Source: Mycobacteriaceae bacterium
GTDB taxonomy: Bacteria > Actinomycetota > Actinomycetes > Mycobacteriales > Mycobacteriaceae
Length of the DNA stretch: 36,581 nt
Assembly (NCBI GenBank): GCA_019245755.1
Contig: JAFARC010000006.1
Span: forward strand, 1-36,581
Direction: 5' to 3'
Made by a program: the position numbers and the translations under genes. Within the stretch, counting starts at the first letter, position 1; the number at the start of each line of letters is the position of its first letter. Below the pieces are notes generated by a model. That model was given only the letters and a program-made list of their open reading frames with translations. It made no database searches and was not told the origin of the DNA. Shown here in pieces: positions 17,208 to 25,394 of this stretch.

Positions 17208-18274
17208 GACTCCACGTCCTCGACGTTCCACGGGTCGGTCCGGATGGTGGACACCCGCACCGGAAGCGACGGCCCGAATTGCCGTGTCAGCACGCCGGCC
17301 GCCTGTGCGCACCAGGGGAATTCGCTGGCCCAGTGGGCGACGTCGACGAGCGCGACGTCGGAGGCGCGCCGGTGCTCGTCGGCCGGGTGGTGGCGCAGGT
17401 CCGCGGTGACGTAGGCGTCCACGCCGGCGGCGGCGACCTCGGCCAACAGCGAGTCGCCGGCGCCTCCGCACACCGCGACGCGTGACACCGGCGCATTCGG
17501 GTCACCGGCCGCGCGCACTCCCCAAGTGGTGGCGGGCAGTGCCCGTGCGACGCGGGACACGAACGCGCGCAATGGGGTAGGCGACCCGAGGGTGCCGATC
17601 CTGCCCAGCCCGGCGTCGCCGGGCAGCGCGGCGAGCGCGAACACGTCGAAAGCGGGTTCCTGGCAGGGATGCGCGGCCCGCATCGCCGCGAGGACCGCGG
17701 CGCGCGAGGACGCTGGCGCGAGGACCTCGACCCGGTCCTCGGTGACACGCTTGACGGTGGCGGTCACGCTCCAGCCGCAGTGGGAGTAGTCGCCGATGTG
17801 CCCGGCGCCGGCGTTGAACATGGCGTCGCGCACCACGTCGGCGTTCTCGGGCGGCACGAACACCACCCACTTGTCCATCGCGGTTCCGGCGGCGGGCGCC
17901 AGCACCCCGTCTACCTGCACTCCGAGCGCATCGGCTAACGCGTCGGACACCCCCGGCGCCGCCGAGTCGGCGTTGGTGTGCGCGGTGAACAGCGCCCGGC
18001 CCGACCGGATCAGGCTGTGCACCAGCGCACCCTTGGCGGAGCTGGCCGCGACGGCGGTGACCCCGCGCAGCAGCAGCGGGTGATGCGCGAGAAGCAGCCC
18101 GCCTTCGGGCACCTCGGCCGCTACCGCCGCGGTCGCGTCGATGGCCACGGTCACCGCGGCGACGGCGTCGCCGGGATCGCCGCACACCAGCCCGACCGCG
18201 TCCCACGACTGGGCAAGCTGCGGCGGATAGGCCGCGTCGAGCACGTCGATGACGTCGCCCACGCGCTGGGTCAC
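17204..18274 (-). CDS. NIF3/YqfO-like dinuclear metal-binding protein (Rv2230c-like)
   Basis: A protein of 356 aa of the NIF3 family, formerly called GTP cyclohydrolase I type 2 homologues. Metal-site motifs are present: [11 protein letters not shown] near residue 65, AHTNADSA near 100, and the C-terminal [13 protein letters not shown] and VDVAHWASE. The middle (about 130–240) is the PII/CutA-like insertion found in the longer bacterial members. The family forms hexameric toroids; no physiological reaction is settled. GTG start at 18274 overlaps the cobC stop (GTGA), which sets the start. Confidence 0.9.
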   Translation of the reverse strand: MTQRVGDVIDVLDAAYPPQLAQSWDAVGLVCGDPGDAVAAVTVAIDATAAVAAEVPEGGLLLAHHPLLLRGVTAVAASSAKGALVHSLIRSGRALFTAHTNADSAAPGVSDALADALGVQVDGVLAPAAGTAMDKWVVFVPPENADVVRDAMFNAGAGHIGDYSHCGWSVTATVKRVTEDRVEVLAPASSRAAVLAAMRAAHPCQEPAFDVFALAALPGDAGLGRIGTLGSPTPLRAFVSRVARALPATTWGVRAAGDPNAPVSRVAVCGGAGDSLLAEVAAAGVDAYVTADLRHHPADEHRRASDVALVDVAHWASEFPWCAQAAGVLTRQFGPSLPVRVSTIRTDPWNVEDVES

Positions 18275-19296
18275 GCCAGCACCTCGGTGAGCGCGTGGAC
18301 GAGGGTCGGCCACTCGTGGCGTACCGCGGCGCGAAGGTAGTGCCCGTCGAGCCCGACGAACGTGTCGCACCGGCGGACCGCGATGCCGCGCGAGTCGAGT
18401 TGCTTTCGGGCCAGCTCGGCGTCGGGGAGGTTGAACAACACGAACGGTGCGCGGCCGTCGACGACCGGGATGCCGCTACCGGTCAGCGCCGCGACCATCT
18501 GCTCGCGCATGGCGGCGAGCCGGCGTGCGCCCGCGGCCGCGTCCGCCACCGCGTCGGGCGTGCAGCAGGCGGCGAGGGCCTCGAGCTGTAGCGTGCCCAG
18601 CGGCCAATGGGCCCGCGTGGCGGTCAGCCGGCGCAGTAACGGCGGCGCCCCCAGCGCGTAGCCGACCCGGAGCCCGGCCAGCGACCATGTCTTGGTCAGG
18701 CTGCGCATCACCAGCACGTCCGGCAGCGACTCCCCGGCCAACGACTCCGGCTCGCCGGGGACCGCGTCGGCGAAGGCCTCGTCGACGACGACGATCCGGC
18801 CGGGCCGGCGCAGCCGCAGGATCTGCTCGCGCGGGTGCAGCACCGCGGTCGGGTTGGTCGGGTTGCCGACGACGACGAGGTCGGCGTCGGCAGGCACGTC
18901 GGCGGAAGCGAGTTGGAACGGTGGGGGCAGCACCACGTGGTGCACCGGGATCCCGGCGGCCGTCAGCACCGCCTCCGGTTCGGTGAATGCGGGTGCGATC
19001 ACCGCTGCGAGCGCCGGACGCAGCTGCGGTAGCAGCGCGAAGCCTTCGGCCGCCCCCGCCAGCGGTAGCACCTCGTCGGGGTGGCGGCCGTGCCGGCTGG
19101 CCGCGGCGGTCCTGGCGGCCCGCTCGTCACCGGCGCCCGGGTAGCGGGCCAGGTCGGGCAACCGCCGCGACAGCCGGTCCAACAGCCACGACGGCGGGGT
19201 ACCTTGCCGCACGTTGACGGCGAAGTCGAGCATGCCCGGCGCCGCGGCCTGGTCGCCGTGATATCGCGCCGCCGCACGCCGACTCGACCAGCTCAC
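18271..19296 (-). CDS. cobC: Aminotransferase of the L-threonine-O-3-phosphate decarboxylase type (CobC, Rv2231c-like)
   Basis: A PLP-dependent fold-type I enzyme of 341 aa, orthologous to M. tuberculosis CobC. In cobalamin synthesis this family makes the aminopropanol arm joined later by CobD, whose gene is 2 kb away; histidinol-phosphate-type transaminases share the fold. Motifs: ARYHGD at the N-terminus, [15 protein letters not shown] and the Schiff-base lysine in [18 protein letters not shown]. The GTG at 19296 gives an N-terminus equivalent to the M. tuberculosis protein, and a TAGTGT -10 lies 7 bases before it, so the transcript may be leaderless. It is first of a four-gene minus-strand operon with 4-base overlaps. 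Confidence 0.88.
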   Translation of the reverse strand: MSWSSRRAAARYHGDQAAAPGMLDFAVNVRQGTPPSWLLDRLSRRLPDLARYPGAGDERAARTAAASRHGRHPDEVLPLAGAAEGFALLPQLRPALAAVIAPAFTEPEAVLTAAGIPVHHVVLPPPFQLASADVPADADLVVVGNPTNPTAVLHPREQILRLRRPGRIVVVDEAFADAVPGEPESLAGESLPDVLVMRSLTKTWSLAGLRVGYALGAPPLLRRLTATRAHWPLGTLQLEALAACCTPDAVADAAAGARRLAAMREQMVAALTGSGIPVVDGRAPFVLFNLPDAELARKQLDSRGIAVRRCDTFVGLDGHYLRAAVRHEWPTLVHALTEVLA

Positions 19297-19303
19297 AGAC
19301 GAA

Positions 19304-19309
19304 ACACTA
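19304..19309 (-). promoter_or_regulatory. Candidate -10 for a leaderless cobC transcript
   Basis: On the minus strand TAGTGT (TANNNT) ends 7 bases before the cobC GTG, the spacing seen in mycobacterial leaderless genes. The whole gap to the divergent ptkA gene is only 18 bp, leaving no room for an ordinary leader on this side. It overlaps the 8-bp palindrome CACTAGTG (19305–19312). Confidence 0.4.
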
Positions 19310-19314
19310 GTGCG

Positions 19315-19986
19315 ATGGACAATGGCTGTGTGACGTGCCGCCCGCAGCTGGTGATCTTCGACCTGGACGGAACGCTGACCGACTCGGCACACGGCATAGT
19401 GTCGAGTTTCCGGTATGCGCTGGGCCAGGTCGGGGTGACGGTTCCCGATGACCCGGATCTGGCGGCCCGGGTGGTGGGTCCGCCGATGCATCAGACGCTG
19501 GGGGCGATGGGGCTGGGCGAGCTGACCGCCGATGCGATCGCCGCCTACCGCGCCGACTACACGAGCCGGGGGTGGGTGCTCAACGAGGTGTTTGACGAGA
19601 TTCCCGAGCTGCTGGCGGACCTGCGCACGGCCGGCGTCCGGCTGGCGGTCGCGACGTCGAAGGCCGAGCCGACCGCCCGGCAGATCCTCGCGCACTTCGG
19701 GCTGGACGGGCACTTCGAGGTGATCGCCGGCGCCAGCCTTGACGGCGTCCGCGCCACCAAGGCCGACGTCGTCGCGCATGCGTTGAACCAGCTCGACCCG
19801 GTGCCCGAGCACGTGCTGATGGTCGGTGACCGCGTGCACGACGTGCATGGTGCCTCCCGTCACGGCATCGGCACGGTGGTCGTCGACTGGGGTTATGGCG
19901 GTCGTGATTTCGACGACCCGGCGAACGACGCCGCGCTGACGCATGTCGCAACGGTGTCGGCGCTGCGCGAGGTGCTCGGTGTCTGA
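19315..19986 (+). CDS. ptkA: HAD-superfamily protein, PtkA (tyrosine kinase) orthologue
   Basis: A protein of 223 aa with the HAD motifs FDLDGTLTDS (motif I), ATSKAEPT (motif II region), a motif III Lys (ATKAD) and GDRVHD (motif IV). The M. tuberculosis orthologue, Rv2232, is reported to autophosphorylate and to phosphorylate the phosphatase PtpA encoded directly downstream. That protein is 291 aa with a disordered N-terminal extension; here the ATG at 19315 leaves only about a dozen residues before the HAD core. An in-frame extension upstream is open but runs antisense through cobC. The next gene starts at a GTG overlapping the stop by 8 bases, so the two are co-translated. Confidence 0.9.
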   Translation: MDNGCVTCRPQLVIFDLDGTLTDSAHGIVSSFRYALGQVGVTVPDDPDLAARVVGPPMHQTLGAMGLGELTADAIAAYRADYTSRGWVLNEVFDEIPELLADLRTAGVRLAVATSKAEPTARQILAHFGLDGHFEVIAGASLDGVRATKADVVAHALNQLDPVPEHVLMVGDRVHDVHGASRHGIGTVVVDWGYGGRDFDDPANDAALTHVATVSALREVLGV

Positions 19987-20473
19987 ACCGCTGCACGTCA
20001 CTTTCGTGTGTACCGGCAACATCTGCCGGTCACCGATGGCGGAGAAGATGTTCGCCCATCAGCTCGGTCAACGCGGGCTGACGGATCAGGTCCGGGTGAC
20101 CAGCGCCGGTACCGGGCCCTGGCATGTCGGCTGCGAGGTCGACGAGCGCGCCGGGCGGGTGTTGCGGGCGCATGGCTACCCGACCGTGCACTGCGCGGCG
20201 CAGCTCGACGAGAACCACCTGGGCGCCGACCTGGTGGTCGCCCTGGGCCGCAACCATGCCCGGATGCTGCACGAGATGGGCGTGCCGGCCAACCGGGTTC
20301 GGTTGTTGCGGTCCTTCGACCCGCGCGCCGGGGCGCACGCGCCCGATGTCGAGGACCCCTACTACGGCGCGCACGCCGATTTCGAGCGAACGTTCGCCGT
20401 CATCGAGGCGTCGCTGCCGGGCCTGCACGACTGGGTCGACGAGCAGCTCGCCGACCGTGGCCTCGCCTCCTGA
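19979..20473 (+). CDS. ptpA: Low-molecular-weight protein tyrosine phosphatase
   Basis: A protein of 164 aa, full family length. The P-loop VCTGNICRS holds nucleophile Cys11 and Arg17 (CX5R), and the general acid Asp126 lies in VEDPYYG, the same numbers as M. tuberculosis PtpA (Rv2234). In that pathogen PtpA is secreted into macrophages and acts on host VPS33B; in an environmental mycobacterium it may serve intracellular signalling. There is no signal peptide. The GTG start at 19979 overlaps the end of ptkA, its kinase partner, and its N-terminus aligns with the known protein. Confidence 0.95.
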   Translation: MSEPLHVTFVCTGNICRSPMAEKMFAHQLGQRGLTDQVRVTSAGTGPWHVGCEVDERAGRVLRAHGYPTVHCAAQLDENHLGADLVVALGRNHARMLHEMGVPANRVRLLRSFDPRAGAHAPDVEDPYYGAHADFERTFAVIEASLPGLHDWVDEQLADRGLAS

Positions 20474-20495
20474 TGAGCGCCGGTGTGAAGAGGCG

Positions 20496-21311
20496 ATGAT
20501 CCTGATGCGGCGCTGGACCTTTCTGCTTCGGCCAGGGTGGCTGGCCCTGGCGCTGGTCGTCGTCGCGTTCGCGTACCTGTGCTTCACGGTGCTGGCGCCG
20601 TGGCAGCTGGGCAAGAACACCCGGACGTCGCGGGCCAACAACCAGATCGCCCATTCGCTGACGGCCGAGCCGGTGCCGCTGACTTCGGTGCTGGCACAGC
20701 ATGGCCCGGACAACGAGTGGCGCCGGGTGAGCGCGCAGGGTCACTACGTTGCCGGTGTGCAGGTGCTGGCGCGGCTGCGGGTCGTCGACGGCGAGCCCGC
20801 GTTCGAGGTGCTGGCGCCGTTCGTGGTCGACGGCGGTCCGACGGTTCTCGTCGACCGTGGCTATGTGCGGCCGTTGGAGGGGTCACGCGTGCCGCCGATC
20901 CCTGCGCCGCCTGCCGATCCCGTGACGATCACGGCGCGTATCCGCAGCTCCGAACCGCGCGCGGTCGGGAAGGAGCCGGTGCGCCTCGACGGTGTGCAGC
21001 AGGTGTATTCGATCAACACCCGGCAGGTCGGCCAGGTCATCGGTATGCCGCTGGCCGGCCCCTATCTGCAGCTGGCGGACAACCAGCCGGGTGGGCTCGG
21101 GGTCGTGCCGCTGCCGCACCTGGACGCCGGCCCGTATCTGTCGTACGGCATCCAGTGGATCGCCTTCGGCATCGTCGCGCCGATCCTGTTGGGTTACTTC
21201 GTTTATGCGGAGATCCGCGAGCGCCGCCGCGATAATGCCGACGACCGGGCGGCGCCCGCACCGGTGACGGTCGAGGAGAAGCTGGCCGACCGCTACGGCC
21301 GGCGGCGCTGA
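20496..21311 (+). CDS. SURF1-family protein (Rv2235-like)
   Basis: A protein of 271 aa with the SURF1 plan: one membrane helix near the N-terminus (about 10–33), a long extracytoplasmic domain, and a second helix near 220–243. Family motifs include PWQLGK (position of GxWQxxR), VLVDRGYV and a C-terminal YGIQWIAFG. SURF1 proteins assist heme a insertion or assembly of cytochrome c oxidase. An AGAGG sequence precedes the ATG at 20496; a second ATG lies three codons on. It follows ptpA by 22 bp, and its last 19 bases overlap the convergent cobD gene. Confidence 0.9.
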   Translation: MILMRRWTFLLRPGWLALALVVVAFAYLCFTVLAPWQLGKNTRTSRANNQIAHSLTAEPVPLTSVLAQHGPDNEWRRVSAQGHYVAGVQVLARLRVVDGEPAFEVLAPFVVDGGPTVLVDRGYVRPLEGSRVPPIPAPPADPVTITARIRSSEPRAVGKEPVRLDGVQQVYSINTRQVGQVIGMPLAGPYLQLADNQPGGLGVVPLPHLDAGPYLSYGIQWIAFGIVAPILLGYFVYAEIRERRRDNADDRAAPAPVTVEEKLADRYGRRR

Positions 21312-22252
21312 TCGCGGTCGGCGATGAGCCGGGTGCGCGAAGCGCCGATGGCAATCGCCGCCGACACGATCACCGCGGCGACCTGAACGGCCCGCGACAA
21401 CCGCACCGCGCGCCTCAGGTCGCTGACCTGTGGCGCCGGCCCGTCGCCCAGTGACGGCCGGATCTGAAGGCCGTGGGCGTACTGCGTCGGGCCGCCGAGG
21501 CGTACGCCGAGGGCGCCGGCGAACGCGGCCTCGACGACGCCGGCGTTGGGGCTGGGATGGCGTGCGGCGTCGCGCCGCCATACGCGCAGCGCCGCGACGG
21601 GTGAGCCGCCGGCGACGGGCGCGCACAGCGCCACGAGTGCGGCGGTGATGCGAGCGGGAATGAGGTTGGCAGCATCGTCCAATCGTGCGGCGGCCCAACC
21701 GAAGTGGTGGTAGCGCGCCGAGCGGTAGCCGATCATCGCGTCGAGGGTGTTGATGCCGCGGTAAAGCAGCACCGCGGGAATGCCGCCGAGCGCGGCCCAC
21801 AGCAGCGGGGCGACGTGCGCGTCGGAGGTGTTCTCGGCGATCGATTCGACCGCGGCACGGGTCAGTCCTTCGGCGTCGAGTGCGGCGGGGTCGCGCCCGC
21901 ACAGTGATGGCAGCACCAACCGGGCCGCGGCCACGTCGCCGTCGGTCAGCGCCGCTGCCATGACGACGCCGACGCGAGTCAGCGATGTGCCGCCGAGTGC
22001 GGCCCACGTCGCGAGGGCCAGCGCGGCGGTGCGTCTGATCGCGATGCCGCCGGCGGCCAGCAGCCCGAGCAGAACACCTGTGTGCAGGACGCCGGCCCAG
22101 CGCGCGTCGCGGTAGGTGAGCCGCTCCAATGCGACCGCGGCGGCGCCGAACACCGCGACGGGGTGGCCTCGGCGGGGGTCGGCGATCACGAGGTCGGCGC
22201 CATAGCCGGCCACGATGCCCACCGCCCGAGCCGAGCTTGTTGCCGCAATCAC
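21293..22252 (-). CDS. cobD: Adenosylcobinamide-phosphate synthase
   Basis: A membrane enzyme of 319 aa of the CobD/CbiB family, which joins the aminopropanol arm to adenosylcobyric acid in cobalamin synthesis. Characteristic stretches are [12 protein letters not shown] near residue 25, [22 protein letters not shown] near 140, [14 protein letters not shown] near 165 and [20 protein letters not shown] near 185. The orthologue is Rv2236c, again next to the SURF1 gene. The start is a GTG at 22252; no other plausible start precedes the conserved N-terminus. Confidence 0.94.
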   Translation of the reverse strand: MIAATSSARAVGIVAGYGADLVIADPRRGHPVAVFGAAAVALERLTYRDARWAGVLHTGVLLGLLAAGGIAIRRTAALALATWAALGGTSLTRVGVVMAAALTDGDVAAARLVLPSLCGRDPAALDAEGLTRAAVESIAENTSDAHVAPLLWAALGGIPAVLLYRGINTLDAMIGYRSARYHHFGWAAARLDDAANLIPARITAALVALCAPVAGGSPVAALRVWRRDAARHPSPNAGVVEAAFAGALGVRLGGPTQYAHGLQIRPSLGDGPAPQVSDLRRAVRLSRAVQVAAVIVSAAIAIGASRTRLIADRDQRRRP

Positions 22253-22287
22253 CTCGGCAGCTTCTCACATCGTGGTCTACTGCCACT

Positions 22288-23103
22288 ATGGCGCGCCGCC
22301 CGCACCGAGTCGCCGACCTGCTCAACCCGGCGGCGGTGCTGCTGCCCGCAGCCAACGTGATCATGCAGTTGGCATTGCCGGGCGTCGGGTATGGCGTGCT
22401 GGAAAGCCGGGTGGACAGCGGCAACGTGTACAAGCATCCGTTCAAGCGGGCCCGCACCACTGGCACCTACCTTGCGGCGGCCACGGTCGGCACCGACGAG
22501 GACCGGGCACTGATCCGCGCGGCCCTCGACACCGTGCATGCGCAGGTACGCTCGACGGTAAACAGTCCGTTGCGCTACAACGCCTTCGACCCCAAGCTCC
22601 AGCTGTGGGTGGCAGCGTGCCTGTACCGGTATTACGTCGATCAGCACGAGTTTCTGCGCGGCCCGCTCGATGAGGCCGCCGCCGAGGCGGTCTATCAGGA
22701 CGCCGAGCGGCTGGCCACCACGCTGCAGGTGCCGGCAAGCATGTGGCCGGCCGACCGCGCCGCGTTCGACGAGTACTGGAAACGGTCGATCGACGAACTG
22801 TGGATCGACCCACCGGTGCGCGCGCACCTGTACGGTGTCGCCAGTTTGGCTTTCCTGCCCTGGCCGTTGCGGGTGGCGGCGGGTCCGTTGAACCTCTTCG
22901 CCACGACCGGTTTTCTGCCCGCGGAGTTCCGTGCCCTCATGGAATTGCCGTGGACCCAGCGCCAGCAGCGCCGATTCGACTGGCTGCTGGCGGCACTGCG
23001 CCTGGCCGATCGGGTGATCCCGCAACGGTTGTGGATCTTGGGCTATCAGACGTACCTGTGGGACATGCGGTCGCGCGCCAGGCGCGGCAGGCGCATCGTG
23101 TAG
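22288..23103 (+). CDS. MpaB-like oxygenase (DUF2236; Rv2237-like)
   Basis: A protein of 271 aa of the DUF2236 family, which includes heme-dependent latex-clearing protein and fungal MpaB. It carries the typical N-terminal stretch [19 protein letters not shown], the [16 protein letters not shown] region, [13 protein letters not shown] and a helical C-terminus. Family members cleave C–C double bonds of isoprenoids; the target here is unknown. The ATG at 22288 is the natural start; longer frames run antisense through cobD. The orthologue sits at the same place in M. tuberculosis. It diverges from cobD across 35 bp. Confidence 0.82.
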   Translation: MARRPHRVADLLNPAAVLLPAANVIMQLALPGVGYGVLESRVDSGNVYKHPFKRARTTGTYLAAATVGTDEDRALIRAALDTVHAQVRSTVNSPLRYNAFDPKLQLWVAACLYRYYVDQHEFLRGPLDEAAAEAVYQDAERLATTLQVPASMWPADRAAFDEYWKRSIDELWIDPPVRAHLYGVASLAFLPWPLRVAAGPLNLFATTGFLPAEFRALMELPWTQRQQRRFDWLLAALRLADRVIPQRLWILGYQTYLWDMRSRARRGRRIV

Positions 23104-23131
23104 GAATCACTTGACCGACAAAGGAATTGCC

Positions 23132-23542
23132 ATGCAGTCGTTTCCCGCCATCTCCCATGTCGCGCTCACCGTGCGGGACATCACCGTGAGTCAACCCTGG
23201 TACCAGCGGTTGATTGGGGCGGACCCTGTCCTGGACGAGGACAGCGGCAGCGGCTATCACCATGTGGTGTGGATGCTGCACAGCGGCACTCTGGTGGGCA
23301 TCCATCAGCACGTGCGGCGTGCTCCCGAGGAGCCGTTCAGCGAATTCCGGGTGGGCCTCGACCACGTCGGCTTCGGGTGCGCGGACCGCGCCGAGTTGGA
23401 GAACTGGGTGGGCCGGCTCAACCAGTTGGGCATACCGCACGGCGGCATCGTCGACGCCGGCTACGGCTCGGGCCTAAGTTTCCGCGACCCGGACGGGATC
23501 GCGCTGGAGTTCTTCGCCCCGCCGGAGCGCTCGACCCGTTAG
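23132..23542 (+). CDS. VOC superfamily (glyoxalase-like) protein
   Basis: A protein of 136 aa with the VOC fold in two repeats: SHVALTVRDITVSQPWYQRLIG, YHHVVWMLHSG, VGLDHVGFGCAD and the closing FRDPDGIALEFFAPP. His17 and the C-terminal Glu are in metal-ligand positions, so a metal-dependent activity is possible; the substrate is unknown. An AAAGGA Shine-Dalgarno at 23120–23125 supports the ATG at 23132. It lies 28 bp after the MpaB-like gene and is probably co-transcribed with it. Confidence 0.88.
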   Translation: MQSFPAISHVALTVRDITVSQPWYQRLIGADPVLDEDSGSGYHHVVWMLHSGTLVGIHQHVRRAPEEPFSEFRVGLDHVGFGCADRAELENWVGRLNQLGIPHGGIVDAGYGSGLSFRDPDGIALEFFAPPERSTR

Positions 23543-23595
23543 CGTGGCGACGGCAGGATACGGACTCCGCCATCACCCGGACGGCAAGGAGCCGC

Positions 23596-23618
23596 GCGCG
23601 GCCGGATCAGCCGGCGCG
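23596..23618. terminator. GC-rich hairpin after the VOC gene
   Basis: Two nearly complementary 8-base arms (CGCG, one bulged G, CCGG; then CCGGCGCG) enclose a short loop in the gap between the VOC gene and the oppositely oriented small gene. It can be drawn on both strands. There is no U-run, which mycobacterial terminators often lack. Confidence 0.35.
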
Positions 23619-23634
23619 AGCGGTTTAAGCCCGG

Positions 23635-23817
23635 TTATACGCCTTGGCGTTCGAACACTTCGAGGATCTGTTCGCCGCAGACGCCGCCACGCTCGCACAG
23701 ATCGCGGACCTCGGCTACCGCTGTCTGCAGGACGTCGAGCCGCGTGGATGCCTCGGTGATGGTGTCTAGCCAGCTGTCGTAGTCGCGGTCCTCATCCACC
23801 GCAAAGACAATGCTCAT
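23635..23817 (-). CDS. Small hypothetical protein (60 aa)
   Basis: I do not recognise this protein. It is acidic (MSIVFAVDEDRDYDSWLD at the start), predicted mainly helical, with Cys residues in CERGGVCGEQ and no signal peptide or membrane segment. A GGAG sequence about 10 bases before the ATG at 23817 favours a real gene; a longer frame to 23880 looks non-coding. It stands alone and opposite to its upstream neighbour, at the edge of the accessory region. Confidence 0.5.
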   Translation of the reverse strand: MSIVFAVDEDRDYDSWLDTITEASTRLDVLQTAVAEVRDLCERGGVCGEQILEVFERQGV

Positions 23818-23951
23818 CCGATCATTCTCCGATTCAGGTGCATGCAAATGTCGGGGAAGTCGCGGCTGCTTCACGAGCACACCCGTCCTACACAGCAGAT
23901 TTTACTCCGATCCAGCGTCAGTTGGAAGCACCGGCGGTCGACGGGCAACAC

Positions 23952-24033
23952 CAATTCTTTTGACGCAAGCGAAGATTCCGGTTTCCGCGCGTTCAGCCCA
24001 ACGCAATTCTTTTGACGCGGACGAAGATTCCGG
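23952..24033. repeat. Diverged 30-bp direct repeat, 52-bp period
   Basis: Copies at 23952–23981 and 24004–24033 both read CAATTCTTTTGACGC, a short variable stretch, then GAAGATTCCGG, with about three differences. The 52-base period is not a multiple of three, so it is not a repeat within one reading frame, although each copy taken alone can encode NSFDA(S/D)EDSG. The two copies stand in the non-coding gap between 23.82 and 24.21 kb, in lower-GC sequence. Confidence 0.7.
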
Positions 24034-24598
24034 CCTCCTCGGCGACGATCTGTTTAAAGGTATTGACGGTGCGGAAAAATTTTCCCGCTTAGGGCCGGGA
24101 TTTCACCTGGCAATGCCGGTTCAGCGAAGCCAGCGGGCACTCAGCGGCGGCGCAACCCAACGCTCGATTGGCTTGTAACTAGTTGCGCAATCAGATTTTA
24201 GAATGTCGAAGTGAAACGACCTGTGGTCGCGAGTACGTCCAGACACGTGGGTTCGCCGTTACCCCACTCGCATCCGCCGCCCGCCCGGGCGGCCCGGGTA
24301 CTGGCCGGCGCGGTGGCATCCGGCGGTGCGTTGGCCCTGGGGGCACTGACTCCGGCCGGGGCGGCCAACGCCACCTGCGTGTCGGTCGACGGCTTCGACA
24401 ACGGCGGGGGTGCACGAGCACGATCGGAACGATTGCCCTCGCGATAGGCTCAGGCGCCACCGCCAGCGCCACCGCCATCGGCAACGCCGCCAGGGCCGAA
24501 GCAGTGGGCGGCAACCACAACACCGCCACCGTCATCGCCGGCCGAACTCGCCAGCAATCGGTCCTGGGCATGGACTCGTTCATGTGGTCAACCACCAA

Positions 24599-24604
24599 TA
24601 ATTT
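24599..24604 (+). promoter_or_regulatory. Candidate -10 of the mazEF operon
   Basis: TAATTT fits TANNNT and predicts a transcript start near 24611, directly on the operator palindrome, giving a leader of about 40 bases. No clear -35 is visible. Confidence 0.4.
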
Positions 24605-24609
24605 CAGGT

Positions 24610-24641
24610 GTGTTGCATGCAACAACCGTTTCATGCAACAC
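24610..24641. promoter_or_regulatory. Operator-like nested palindromes before mazE
   Basis: A perfect 14-bp palindrome, TGTTGCATGCAACA (24611–24624), is followed by CATGCAACAC (24632–24641), which is the exact complement of GTGTTGCATG (24610–24619). There are thus three GTTGCATG/CATGCAAC half-sites within 32 bp, ending 8 bases before the antitoxin ATG. Toxin–antitoxin operons are commonly repressed by the antitoxin or the complex binding such sites, so autoregulation is the natural reading. Confidence 0.65.
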
Positions 24642-24649
24642 TGCGAACA

Positions 24650-24868
24650 ATGAGCACATCGACGCGGAGAGCCCGCCAATACCGCGAGCGGATGCGCCTG
24701 CGCGGGTACCGCCCCGTCCAGGTGTGGGTACCGGATGTCCGCTCGACGGCGTTCGCCGCTGAAGCACACCGGGAGGCGGTGGCGCTCGCGGAGGCTGACC
24801 GACACAGCGACGACATGGAGTTTGTCGAGGCGATCTCCGCTCTCGGTTCGCTGGACGACGACGCGTGA
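24650..24868 (+). CDS. MazE-like antitoxin (DUF3018 type)
   Basis: A protein of 72 aa. The stretch RQYRERMRLRGYRPVQVWVPDVRSTAFAAEAHRE is typical of the DUF3018 antitoxin family, and the acidic C-terminus (FVEAISALGSLDDDA) is the usual toxin-neutralising tail. It would bind and block the MazF-type toxin encoded next, and bind the operator just upstream with its N-terminal part. The ATG at 24650 has only a weak ribosome site. Its TGA overlaps the toxin GTG as GTGA, coupling their translation. Confidence 0.85.
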   Translation: MSTSTRRARQYRERMRLRGYRPVQVWVPDVRSTAFAAEAHREAVALAEADRHSDDMEFVEAISALGSLDDDA

Positions 24869-25194
24869 ATCGTGGCGAGCTGTGGACCGTCTCCGGCGGT
24901 GTCTACGCAGCCAGGGCGCGCCCGGCCATCATCATCATCCAGGACGACCTATTTTCGGCGACAGATTCGGTCGTCGTCATCCCGCTGACCACGACGGTCA
25001 CTGACACGCCGATATCCAGGGTCGCCGTGCCGAACGACGAGACGACGAAGATCGCCCAGCCCAGCTTCGCGATGATCGACAAGATCACGACCGTGCGCCG
25101 GTCGAACCTTGGCGCGCGAATCGGTCGGACGCCGTCCGCACTCATGGCGGAAATCGAACGGTCTTTGATGGTATTCCTGGGACTGGCTGGCTAG
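24865..25194 (+). CDS. MazF/PemK-family endoribonuclease toxin
   Basis: A protein of 109 aa of the MazF fold: opening MNRGELWTVSGG with the conserved Arg/Gly/Glu loop, RPAIIIIQDD, a core VVVIPLTTTVTDTP with the catalytic Thr strand, and AMIDKITTVRRSNLGARIG. MazF toxins cut single-stranded mRNA or rRNA at short sequences and arrest growth. It is full length with no obvious loss, so the pair may be active. The GTG start within the antitoxin stop codon is the normal arrangement. The pair sits between decayed sequences, as mobile TA cassettes often do. Confidence 0.92.
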   Translation: MNRGELWTVSGGVYAARARPAIIIIQDDLFSATDSVVVIPLTTTVTDTPISRVAVPNDETTKIAQPSFAMIDKITTVRRSNLGARIGRTPSALMAEIERSLMVFLGLAG

Positions 25195-25394
25195 CTGGCG
25201 CACCGTCCCCAGGAATCATGGGGCCGCCCACTGTGAAGTCTGTCCAGGCGACGATTCCGCCGTGCGCGCCTATCGCCCGTCCAGCCGGATAAGCCGACAG
25301 TCGGGTCCCAGCGCTGGCCTCCAAAGTGGCATGCGCAGGTGGTGTGTCCGCCACCGGTCGCGACTAGACCCTAAAACCCCGCTGCGGTGGCAGC

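Larger units (their letters stand above)
24211..24653 (+). pseudogene. Frameshifted gene for a secreted repeat-rich protein
   Basis: From a GTG at 24211 the frame encodes a basic N-terminus, a hydrophobic signal segment (ARVLAGAVASGGALALGALTPAGAANA) and the mature start TCVSVDGFDNGGG, then goes off at the G-run 24406–24410. One base over, the frame at once continues with CTSTIGTIALAIGSGATASATAIGNAARAEAVGGNHNTATVIAG, the Ala/Thr/Gly/Asn-rich pattern of small secreted mycobacterial proteins with NTATA-like repeats. One G lost from the run explains the break. The repeat pattern then stops near 24540 and unrelated residues lead to a stop just inside the start of the antitoxin gene, suggesting a 3' truncation as well. 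A sequencing error in the G-run could mimic the first lesion but not the second. Confidence 0.6.

Noticed and set aside
19081..19314. N-terminal extension of PtkA by 78 codons
   Set aside because: It runs antisense through cobC coding sequence and does not resemble the M. tuberculosis PtkA extension; kept only as a remote possibility.
20124..20495. Long upstream extension of the SURF1 gene
   Set aside because: It overlaps ptpA out of frame, and the SURF1 N-terminal helix starts directly after the ATG at 20496, which has its own ribosome site.
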